In this document: one piece after another, positions 32,030 to 38,957 of the stretch
How the letters are laid out: each line of letters opens with the position of its first letter
Position numbering within the stretch: position 1 is the first letter of the stretch
Origin: CADEEV01 sp032127875
Lineage (GTDB): Bacteria; Acidobacteriota; Vicinamibacteria; Fen-336
NCBI GenBank assembly: GCA_032127875.1
Contig: JAQBHI010000021.1
Coordinates: 1-41,872, forward strand
DNA: 41,872 bases
Direction of reading: 5' to 3'
Notes under the pieces: model-generated
The model's input: only the letters and a program-made list of their open reading frames with translations
Told to the model about the DNA's origin: nothing
Database searches by the model: none
Translations under genes and position numbers: made by a program

Positions 32030-32277
32030 CGAATCTTGCGCCCCATTTCAAACGCTGGTCCGGGAACCAGGCCATTCGAAGCTTCGTGGACGGCGTGACG
32101 GCCGGCGCGCCCGCCGGCGCGGCGTTCGTCCTGGGCCGTCGGGCGATCATAGATTCCTGGACCCTGGCGATCGCCGTCGCCGCGCTGGCCATCGCCGCGC
32201 GTTTCAGGAAGGTCCCCGGACCCGCGCTGATTCTGCCGGCGGGGGTGGTTGGCGTGCTGCTGAAGAGGCTGGGCTAA
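32030..32277 (+). pseudogene. C-terminal remnant of a chromate transporter (ChrA)
   Basis: The frame (earliest start ATG at 31972) encodes about 100 residues. From about 32030 it matches the end of ChrA/CHR-family transporters: APHFKRWSGNQAIRSFVDGV, TAGAPAGAAFVLGRRAIIDS, WTLAIAVAALAIAARFRKVP and GPALILPAGVVGVLLKRLG. The motif FVxGVTA followed by two last helices is the usual C-terminus of the second CHR domain. The other helices of the family are absent. It is a truncated pseudogene, possibly still open but not functional as a transporter. Confidence 0.6.
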
Positions 32278-32422
32278 GGATGCTGCGCTTGCTGTGCTAG
32301 CGCGCCAGAGATGAACCCCTGGACTCGCCATCGCATCCACCTTTGAAGAGGTGTCTACGGCATCGGGTCAAGCCCACCCTGTTGTCACCACGCGGGTGAC
32401 GAGCGCTTCATCCCAGCTAGCG

Positions 32423-34420
32423 TTACAGATTCTCCACGCCGGTCTCTTCGTCTCCCTCCGCCGGGTTGAAGTCGGTCGCGGTATCGTTGCCATCACCGCC
32501 CCTGAACCTGTCTGCGCCGCTGCCGCCCGTCAGGGTATCCTTGCCGTTATCGCCCCGCAGACGGTCGTCGCCGGCGCCTCCGTCCAAACGGTCATCGCCA
32601 CGGCCACCCTTGAGCCGATCGTTGCCGTCACCGCCGAGAATCAGGTCGTCCCCGGTGCCGCCCCTGAGCAGGTCATCGCCGGCACCGCCGTCCAAACGGT
32701 CATTGCCATCGCCAGGCCTGGGCCGGTCGTCAAGCTCGCCGCCTTTCAGCTCGTCGTCGCGCTCATTGCCCTTGCCGCCTTCGATCCGGTCATCACGATC
32801 ACCATCATCCTCGTCGTCGTCCAGGGAGTCGTCGCCCTCGTCGCCTTTGCCGCCGTGAATCCGGTCGTTGCCGTCCCCGCCGCAGATCACGTCGTCCCCA
32901 GCGCCACCCTTGATGCTATCCGCGCCATCCGTGCCGACGATGACGTCGTCGCTATCACCGCCACGAAGCCTGCCACGGTACGGCCGCCCGTTGTGTGGAC
33001 CGCCCACGATGTTGCCCTGGGCATCCACGAAAATGGTCGCAGGCTGGCCATCGCAGGTCGGCGCTCCAGTAACTGCCCAGGCCTTGGTCGCGACATCGAA
33101 AGGCTCCGCGGGGTCTTGAACGCTGTCGCCATTCTCGTCAGCCCAGGCTGTGATGGCGTCCGTGCCGACATTGTTGCCGGGGTATGTGAAGGTTGCCTCA
33201 CCGACGGCGTCGGTCGTAACCTGACCGCTGGCAGTGTTGGCTCCGCTCACCCTGAACTCGATTCGTTGCCCCGCGATTGGAACGCTCTGTCCAGAAATGA
33301 ACGTGGCGGTGACAGTGTGGGCCGCGCCCACGGAGTTCGTCGCCGTGTGCGGGGTGAGGATCACGCGATCCAGCACTTGTGCGTTGACGAAAGCACCGAC
33401 AATGTTGTCGTTCGGATCCGAGAACGGCGCGATGAGTCCCGCGCCGAACTCGGCCGCGAAAGCAGCCGGATTCGGCACGATGTAGACGCTGTCGAAGAAC
33501 ATCAACGGGGATTGGCTGAAGCCCGTGTTGCCCGCGAACACCGGGCTGGGCGGCACCGGCCCGGCCAGCGAAGTAAGGCTCACCGCGCCGAAGCCGTAGG
33601 GATTGCTGACCTCCGTGTTGGCGCCGATGATATTTCCGAATTGATCCAGCAGGAACCAGTTGAAGGAGACGATCTCTCCTGGATCGAGGTCGTCCACGAT
33701 CAGTACGAAGCCATCCTGGACGTTGGGACCGTCGTCGATCGTCTCTATGACGACGGAGTTCGGGTCGCTCAGATTGGCAAATTGCATGAAAGAGATTTCC
33801 GGGTCGCCTGGCTGCAGAGGCCCCGTACCCAAGAAATCAAAATCCAGCAGGTCAACGCTGGGAACAGGCGTCCCTGCGCTCCACTTTATGGCTGTGGCAC
33901 TGGATGATGCGACCGTCCAGTTATTGGGCGGGTTCACGTTTCCCGGGATGGGATCGTTGTCCAGCCGGCCGTTGCCGTTGATGTCCTCGCCCGGGTCGAG
34001 CAAGCCGTTCCCATTCGCGTCCTCAAGATCGGCGGCGTTGATGGTCCCGTCGCCGTTCACGTCAAGGGGGGTGAGCGGCCGGCCATTCGGGTCAAGCGTG
34101 GCCCCGGCAAAAAATGGGGCGGGGTCGCCTACTACAAGTCCTGTGACTACGTTCTGCGCGATGTAAACGCTAAACGCCTGCTCATGCGTCCAATTCAAGA
34201 CCTCGAACTCGAAGCGAAAGCGATCGTTCCCGGGATCACCCGCGACCCGCTGGATATCGGTGATGCGGAAGCAGAATACCCTGATGTTGGATTCGGGCGG
34301 GACGGGGTCAGCATGGCCGCGGCTGGGAATGGTCAAAGCCAGCACTGCTGCCACAAGAGCGAGTCTGGATCCCCATCGTGCGCTTGCGAACCCCGAACGG
34401 ATTGAGGTTTGGAAGGACAC
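32423..34420 (-). CDS. Secreted RTX-repeat calcium-binding protein with EF-hand-like and Ig-like regions
   Basis: A 665-residue protein. It has a signal peptide (SRLALVAAVLALTIPSRGHA) and a beta-rich N-terminal domain. A dockerin/EF-hand-like cluster follows at about 118-155 (DVNGDGTINAADLEDANGNG, then DINGNGRLDND). An Ig-like region with AHTVTATFISGQSVPIAGQR and ATFTYPGNNVGTDAITAW comes next. From about 480 a block of RTX nonapeptides (GGxGxDxU) runs to the end: GGAGDDVICGGDGNDRIHGG and GGDGNDRLKGGRGDDRLDGG. An acidic insert (DSLDDDEDDGDRDDR) splits the block in two. It would fold in external calcium. The GTG start has AGAGGGGG upstream. By eye the first two thirds are less GC-rich than the neighbours, which may indicate acquisition. 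No type I secretion genes are nearby, and no enzymatic domain is visible. Confidence 0.85.
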   Translation of the reverse strand: MSFQTSIRSGFASARWGSRLALVAAVLALTIPSRGHADPVPPESNIRVFCFRITDIQRVAGDPGNDRFRFEFEVLNWTHEQAFSVYIAQNVVTGLVVGDPAPFFAGATLDPNGRPLTPLDVNGDGTINAADLEDANGNGLLDPGEDINGNGRLDNDPIPGNVNPPNNWTVASSSATAIKWSAGTPVPSVDLLDFDFLGTGPLQPGDPEISFMQFANLSDPNSVVIETIDDGPNVQDGFVLIVDDLDPGEIVSFNWFLLDQFGNIIGANTEVSNPYGFGAVSLTSLAGPVPPSPVFAGNTGFSQSPLMFFDSVYIVPNPAAFAAEFGAGLIAPFSDPNDNIVGAFVNAQVLDRVILTPHTATNSVGAAHTVTATFISGQSVPIAGQRIEFRVSGANTASGQVTTDAVGEATFTYPGNNVGTDAITAWADENGDSVQDPAEPFDVATKAWAVTGAPTCDGQPATIFVDAQGNIVGGPHNGRPYRGRLRGGDSDDVIVGTDGADSIKGGAGDDVICGGDGNDRIHGGKGDEGDDSLDDDEDDGDRDDRIEGGKGNERDDELKGGELDDRPRPGDGNDRLDGGAGDDLLRGGTGDDLILGGDGNDRLKGGRGDDRLDGGAGDDRLRGDNGKDTLTGGSGADRFRGGDGNDTATDFNPAEGDEETGVENL

Positions 34421-34712
34421 AGGCGTTCCCCCTCTCAGGTTCCTTACTTGGGGGCCGAATTATACTGACCACGCTCGACGAAAGGCAATAGCTTTGATGA
34501 AGCGGCTCGCCATCCTGCGTGGTGGGATCATGGTCCCACAGCCGCAACCCGGACCCGCTGGCGTGCTACACAAGACCACGCTAACCGCGAGTTGCACATC
34601 CTGGAGCCGGCGAGCCGTCCTCCCGCTCACGTTCGACGAAGGTCGATTCGGAGCTGGCCACCCCCTGAGGGCTTCGCTCCGCCGCGATCGACCCACCAAG
34701 GCGCCCGGAGCC
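34421..34712. other. Gap upstream of RTX gene
   Basis: No gene is seen here. Part of the stretch must be the promoter region of the RTX gene. A short inverted repeat, GTGGGA / TCCCAC (34522-34527 and 34534-34539), could be a regulator site or a small hairpin, but nothing identifies it. Confidence 0.3.
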
Positions 34713-35183
34713 TCAACGGGACGGCAGAATGCGGACACGCAACGTGAAGGGGACGGTCGCCGGCCGCAAGCAGACGCGAGTATCACACGCCTGATAGCGC
34801 AGCGCTCCCTCCACGGTCAGCTCTCCGACGGGCGCATCTTTGGGCACTTCCAGCAGCCAGCGGACGGCGAAGGTCCCCTCATAAGTAGACAGGTCGCGGT
34901 CGGCGCCCCGCAGGCGATACGGCCGGCCCTCTGGATAGAGTGGCTTGCCGATGCGAAAACCAGCACCCTCCGCCAGCTCCAGCCGAAGCGGGATCAGGTA
35001 CGGCTCGCTCGCGGGGTTGGCCTGGACGTGGAAGCCCTCGGCCACCGTGACGCTGATCGCAGCCTCCCTCTTGCCGCCAGCCCTGATTTCGACCGTCCCC
35101 GGCGCGGAGACGGTGACCACCGGCGGCGGCGAAGGGCTGGCCGCCGCCAGAGCGGCCCAACCGACGACCGCAGCCGGCGTCAC
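34713..35183 (-). CDS. DsbD N-terminal (alpha) domain-like periplasmic protein
   Basis: A 156-residue exported protein. After a short signal-like N-terminus (TPAAVVGWAALAAASPSPPP) it matches the DsbD alpha/disulphide-corrector domain: ISVTVAEGFHVQANPASEPY, FRIGKPLYPEGRPYRLRGAD, LSTYEGTFAVRWLLEVPKDA and YQACDTRVCLRPATVPFT. The two cysteines in QACDTRVCL correspond to the thiol pair of the DsbD family. Its GTG start overlaps the stop of the redoxin gene (GTGA), so both are translated as a unit. It would exchange disulphides in the periplasm with that redoxin. The membrane part of DsbD is not encoded here. Confidence 0.8.
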   Translation of the reverse strand: MTPAAVVGWAALAAASPSPPPVVTVSAPGTVEIRAGGKREAAISVTVAEGFHVQANPASEPYLIPLRLELAEGAGFRIGKPLYPEGRPYRLRGADRDLSTYEGTFAVRWLLEVPKDAPVGELTVEGALRYQACDTRVCLRPATVPFTLRVRILPSR

Positions 35184-35728
35184 GGGGTCGCGAGCAGCTC
35201 GTCGAGGCGGGCCTGCAGGGCCACCAGCCGCGCGTCGAAGTTCACCGAGTCCAGCAACGAATAGAAGCGGATCCTGCCCTCCCGGTCGATGATCAGGTTC
35301 GACGCGATGGGCACCTGATTTCGTGGAAGGTCGGGCAGCACTCCCGGAGGTGCGTAGCTCTCCGCGACCTTCCCGTCGGGGTCCAGTAGAACCGGGCAGC
35401 TCAACTTATTGTGGGAGGTCCAACCTGCGGCCAGCTCAGCGGCCTCCATCACGTCGATCACCAACACCTGGACCTTTCGGTCCTTGTACTTCTGGGCGAG
35501 CGCCTCGAGATGCGGAGCCTCCGCATTGCAGAAGGGTCACCAACTCGCTCCAAAATGAAGGACGATGATCCGGCCGCGCAGGGCCTCCAGCGAGACGATC
35601 TTGCCCTTCAGGTCGTTCAAGCGGAAGAGCGGGGCCGGCTCACCGAGCATCGGCTGCCCCGGGGCCCCAGGCGCCGGCGCTTGCGCCGCCTGCGCCACCA
35701 CCCAGACGCCGAGCGCCAGGGCCATCAT
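35180..35728 (-). CDS. TlpA/AhpC-TSA-type redoxin, probable selenoprotein (W-Sec-P-F-C)
   Basis: 182 codons if the in-frame TGA at 35537-35539 is read through. The N-terminus is a signal peptide (MMALALGVWVVAQAAQAPAP). It is followed by the redoxin core: GEPAPLFRLNDLKGKIVSLE, ALRGRIIVLHFGASW, [TGA], PFCNAEAPHLEALAQKY, then VLVIDVMEAAELA, SCPVLLDPDGKVAESYAPPG and the cis-Pro region VPIASNLIIDREGRIRFY. The TGA falls at residue 64, exactly where the first Cys of W-C-x-x-C belongs, and the frame and similarity continue without a break on both sides. A perfect stem-loop follows 10 bases later. Selenocysteine is the best reading; a Cys-to-stop mutation is the alternative. Start ATG 35728 overlaps the stop of a globin remnant, and its stop overlaps the DsbD-like gene. 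Confidence 0.75.
35510..35539 (-). promoter_or_regulatory. Candidate bacterial SECIS hairpin just after in-frame TGA
   Basis: On the minus strand the TGA (35539-35537) is followed by 10 bases and then ATGCGGAG-G-CTCCGCAT, a perfect 8-bp inverted repeat (35526-35510). Folded as 7 bp with a GGC loop, or 6 bp with AGGCT, the apical loop has a G in its first two positions and begins 16-17 bases after the TGA. As I recall the bacterial SECIS model, these values are at the near end of its range. The lower bases CTTC and GAGG could extend the stem. Confidence 0.65.
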
Positions 35729-35850
35729 GGCTTCGACCCGGACGCGATCACGAAGTCGCTCTTGGTGGTGCCCACGATGTTGATCAGCTCCTGCTGCTCC
35801 GCTGCTGGGACCTTGAACTTGTCAAGCGTCTTCTTGAAGTCGCCCACCAT
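35725..35850 (-). pseudogene. C-terminal remnant of a group 1 truncated haemoglobin
   Basis: A 41-codon frame encoding MVGDFKKTLDKFKVPAAEQQ then ELINIVGTTKSDFVIAS. This matches the last helix (H) of GlbN-type truncated haemoglobins, where LDKFKVPxxEQxELxxIVxxTKxDIV is characteristic. The haem-binding helices are missing upstream. The stop TGA overlaps the ATG of the redoxin gene, so the fragment could still serve as a translated leader. It is not a functional globin. Confidence 0.6.
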
Positions 35851-36222
35851 GGCTCCCACGGTAGGGCGCGAGGACCCGAGCTAGGCGGCTCGAATCCCGG
35901 TCGAGGAAATTCCTACCGCCGAAGAGTAGGTAGCCTCGCCTCGCTTGTCAAGAAGTCGCGTCCCGCAGCTGCGGGGAGCACATGATCTGTCCGCTCCTGA
36001 CTCACCAGCGGCCGGAAGTCCTGGTGCGACTCATGAAACACGGGTACAGCTTGACCATCGGCGATCGTGATCTTGAAGAGGCGATGCCCCGCCGGCGTCC
36101 CCGCGTGGTAGATGATCACCGAACCATCCGGGGGTCCAGCTCGGCCATCCGGCGGGTCCCGGAGGCTCGGGTCAGCTGGCGCGAATGGCTGCCGGCCACG
36201 CCATGCTACGCTGCCTATCGCC
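35851..36222 (-). other. Gap with a PD40/TolB-like repeat remnant
   Basis: On the minus strand at about 36000-36135 the reading PDGSVIIYHAGTPAGHRLFK then ITIADGQAVPVFHESHQDFR resembles one blade of a TolB/PD40 beta-propeller, as in the kinase gene at 3.8-6.4 kb. No start, stop context or neighbouring repeats make it a gene. The rest of the gap shows nothing recognisable. Confidence 0.4.
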
Positions 36223-37056
36223 GTGAACCGCCCTAGCCTCGCAGTCATTCTGGCGCTGGTCTCGGCCTGTGCCACGGCGGCTGAGGCCGGACCCAAGCGG
36301 GTCCTCTTCGTCGGCAACAGTTACAGCCTCTACAACGACCTCCCGGGGCGCTTCGCGCGGCTGGCTGGGCGTGGAGGGCAGGCCGTCGAGACGGCCACCA
36401 TCGCCCGCAACGGGGCGAGCCTCGACGAGCACTGGAACGAAGGGCGCGTGGTCGCGGCACTGGACGAGGAACACTGGGACCACGTGGTCCTGCAGGAGCG
36501 CAGCTCGATCGCCCGGGGGGCGGCCACACGTTTCGCCGAGGTCACGGGGCGGCTCACCACGGCGGCCAGGAAGCGGGTGGCGTCAGTGACCTTGTACGCC
36601 ACCCCGGCGAACGCCGGCAGGATCCAGGACCAGGCGGGTATCGACGCGGCCTACTGCGCGGTCGCCCGGCCTCTCGGGGTACGGGTGGCGCCGGTGGGGC
36701 ATGCCTTCGCGCTGTGGACCCGCCGTCATCCCGAGATCACGTTGCACGCGGAGGACGGCGTGCACCCCAACATACTCGGAACCGAACTGGCAGCCCGGGT
36801 CTTCCACCTCGTACTCCTGGGCGCACTCCCGATCCCCGAAGCGGGAGACGAGACAGCCGCGCTGCTCGACGCCACGGCCCGGGAGGCCGTGGACCCGGAC
36901 GGTGGGCACACATGGTGTCAGCGCACCGCATCGCGGGAGCGTCCCGGGACGTGGGCGGCGAAGACGCTGCCTTCGCCCGCTCGTGAGCACTCGCGCCCGC
37001 GTCGGGTCTTCCCCGCACCCGCGCCGAGAGCGTCGATCTCGCGCCCGGCCCGCTGA
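36223..37056 (+). CDS. SGNH-hydrolase-like exported protein
   Basis: A 277-residue protein. A signal peptide (NRPSLAVILALVSACATAAE) is followed by an SGNH/GDSL hydrolase core: RVLFVGNSYSLYNDLPGRFA (block I with nucleophile Ser), ATIARNGASLDEHWNEGRV (block II Gly), WDHVVLQERSS (block III) and HAEDGVHPNILGTELAA (block V with the Asp and His). It should be an esterase or deacetylase for a carbohydrate or lipid ester. After about residue 225 the sequence turns into a Pro/Arg/Ser-rich stretch with no family features, so the C-terminus may be out of the original frame or replaced. The GTG at 36223 is chosen because the signal peptide starts there. It does not belong to a visible operon. Confidence 0.72.
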   Translation: MNRPSLAVILALVSACATAAEAGPKRVLFVGNSYSLYNDLPGRFARLAGRGGQAVETATIARNGASLDEHWNEGRVVAALDEEHWDHVVLQERSSIARGAATRFAEVTGRLTTAARKRVASVTLYATPANAGRIQDQAGIDAAYCAVARPLGVRVAPVGHAFALWTRRHPEITLHAEDGVHPNILGTELAARVFHLVLLGALPIPEAGDETAALLDATAREAVDPDGGHTWCQRTASRERPGTWAAKTLPSPAREHSRPRRVFPAPAPRASISRPAR

Positions 37057-37117
37057 CGGCCGCCTCACCAGTGGGGGCGGCACCCGAGGCAGGACCGTCC
37101 CAGGCGACAAGGCGACG

Positions 37118-37146
37118 GCGCCGGGAGAGGCTGTCCCTCCCGGCGC
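37118..37146. terminator. Strong GC inverted repeat between convergent genes
   Basis: GCGCCGGGAG and CTCCCGGCGC form a perfect 10-bp stem around a 9-base loop. It lies between the ends of the converging SGNH hydrolase and TPR genes, the place for a bidirectional terminator. There is no T-tract on either side, so termination is not proven by sequence. Confidence 0.5.
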
Positions 37147-37172
37147 GATCCGGCATCAGGCGAACGTCGACG

Positions 37173-38447
37173 TCAGCTGCTGGCGCCCAGCTTGCGCCGC
37201 GCCTCCGGGTAGGCCAGGGCCCGCTCGATGTTGTTGACCTTGGAGTCGACGACCTCCTGATAGGTCTTTCGCGCCTCGACCTTCTTGCCGACCTTCTCGT
37301 AGGCACGCGCGAGCAGCAGGCGGTGGAAGGGGTCGGTCGGGTCGCTCTGCAGCAGGTGCTCGATCGCCACCTCCGACTCGCCCGCCTCGAGCTTGCAGTA
37401 GCCGGCGACGTAATGGTAGGCCGGCTCGAACTGCTTGGCCTCTTCGCCGCCTTCGTCGATCATCTTGCGAATCGCGAGAGCGTTCTTCCACGCCTCCTCG
37501 TGCTTGCCCATGCGCGCCAGGGTGCGGCTCTGGCCATGGAGCAGACGTCCGCGCCAGAGCTGCTTCTGAGTCTCGTCGAGGTTGCTGCCCGGCACGCTCT
37601 GGTAGCCGCGCTCGTAGGCCTTCATCGCCTGTTCGAGCCGGCCGTTCTCCAGATTGATGCGGGCGATCGAGTTCCAGATGAACACCTCGGGCAGTCCGAA
37701 GGGGCGGCCGGCCTTGGCGTACTCGTCGACGAAACTGGTGAGCGTCGCAAGCGCCTCGTCGACGTGACCCTCGTACAGGTGCGTGAAGGCCACCTGGTAG
37801 CGGATGTTGGCCGGGGCGGCGTCGGCCGGCACCATGGCGAGCGCCGCCTCCAGCGCAGCGCGAGCCTTGCCGTAGTCGCCGTCGAGGATCAGCAGGCCCG
37901 CCAGCAGCGCGTGAACGCGGGGCGTGCTCGCGTCCAGCGCCAGCGCCCGCTCGAACGACTTGCGCGCGTCGCCGTTGCGGCCGTCCATCTGCTGGTACTG
38001 GCCGATGAAGACCTGCAGGAACCGCTCGTCGGGGAACTCCTCGGCCAGCTTCTGGAGCGGCTCGATCGCGGCGATGTTGGGCGCGGTCGAGGGATCACGG
38101 AACGTCGTCGCCTGGATCTCGATGTAGCGGCGATGGCTAGGCGGCGCCGTCTTGGCCAGCTCGACGGCCTTGTCGAGTGCCACCATGTCGGGCGGGAACC
38201 GCGCGCCGGCCAGGTAGAAGTACGCCAGGGCGAACTGCGGGTCGGCGGCGATCGCGGCTTGCGCCAGTTCCTTGATCTTGGGGCCGAACTGCAGGTTCTC
38301 GGCGCGCGCCTGGATCTCGCGGATGCTGGCAGCCGCCTCGGGGGACTTGGTGCCCGCCGGGAAGACCTTGGCGGTGGATTCACCGGCATGAACGCTCGCT
38401 GCCATCAGCACGGCAGCGCAGAGCTTCGTCACGGAAGACAACCTCAT
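37173..38447 (-). CDS. Exported tetratricopeptide-repeat protein
   Basis: A 424-residue protein. It starts with a signal peptide (MRLSSVTKLCAAVLMAASVHA) and continues as helical TPR-like repeats: AAIAADPQFALAYFYLAGAR, GDARKSFERALALDASTPRV, GKARAALEAALAMVPADAA, GHVDEALATLTSFVDEYAKA, GRLEQAMKAYERGYQSVPGS, GESEVAIEHLLQSDPTDPF and VGKKVEARKTYQEVVDSK. These proteins act as scaffolds for protein contacts in the periplasm. The ATG at 38447 is preceded by GGAGAG. An upstream in-frame extension would place charged sequence before the signal peptide. No binding partner can be named. Confidence 0.85.
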   Translation of the reverse strand: MRLSSVTKLCAAVLMAASVHAGESTAKVFPAGTKSPEAAASIREIQARAENLQFGPKIKELAQAAIAADPQFALAYFYLAGARFPPDMVALDKAVELAKTAPPSHRRYIEIQATTFRDPSTAPNIAAIEPLQKLAEEFPDERFLQVFIGQYQQMDGRNGDARKSFERALALDASTPRVHALLAGLLILDGDYGKARAALEAALAMVPADAAPANIRYQVAFTHLYEGHVDEALATLTSFVDEYAKAGRPFGLPEVFIWNSIARINLENGRLEQAMKAYERGYQSVPGSNLDETQKQLWRGRLLHGQSRTLARMGKHEEAWKNALAIRKMIDEGGEEAKQFEPAYHYVAGYCKLEAGESEVAIEHLLQSDPTDPFHRLLLARAYEKVGKKVEARKTYQEVVDSKVNNIERALAYPEARRKLGASS

Positions 38448-38957
38448 GTGGTGGACTCTCCTCACGCGAAAGTATGTCTCCGCTCGCCGCCATCGCGGAC
38501 GGGCCCCCGCCGGAAGACAACTTCGCACTGGGGGGTACGCTCACCGCCCCTCCGTTGTTCCCTGCACGCTTCGGCGACAGCGTCGAGGGGGCGGGGACGG
38601 ACGTCGTCTCTGGAGAGGGTACGGCGAGGGCTGCGGCTGGCTCGTCGCCAGCGGCGGCGGGCCCGCCTGGCTCACCGCCAGCCGGGCAGGAACGATGGAT
38701 CAATGCACGGCGCGGAGCCGACAATGGTTCCGAGCCGACTCGTGGCCTGTCGCAAGGTCGCCCGAAGAGCATGCGCGGACGCCGGGAGCGCACCGGCAAG
38801 ATGCTCGACGCACCCCTGCTGGCGCGAGCCCGGCATCGGGCCGACGCAGAGCCAGGTGTAGAGGGCCACGAGCACGATTGCGGCGAGGTCCAGGATGAAC
38901 CCGGTCCGCCAGAGGCTCGCGGTTGGCTGGTCTGGCCACGGCACCGCTTCCCGTGAC
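38448..38957 (-). other. Gap with a one-helix membrane fragment
   Basis: The minus strand at 38672-38944 reads a 90-codon frame whose first third holds one transmembrane helix (RTGFILDLAAIVLVALYTWL) and whose rest is Arg/Ala/Pro-rich without features. It begins just after the stop of the large membrane protein gene and may be a small membrane protein or a truncated gene. The other 220 bases show nothing recognisable. Confidence 0.3.

Noticed and set aside
32460..32900. Periodic DNA repeats that could suggest a CRISPR or tandem-repeat array
   Set aside because: The period follows the nonapeptide codons of the RTX domain and there are no constant repeats with unique spacers.
34522..34539. Small inverted repeat as an operator
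   Set aside because: Only 6 bp per arm, and no regulator or family site can be named.
38474..38956. 160-codon plus-strand frame upstream of the TPR gene
   Set aside because: Pro/Gly/Arg-rich, no family features and partly antisense to the small membrane fragment.
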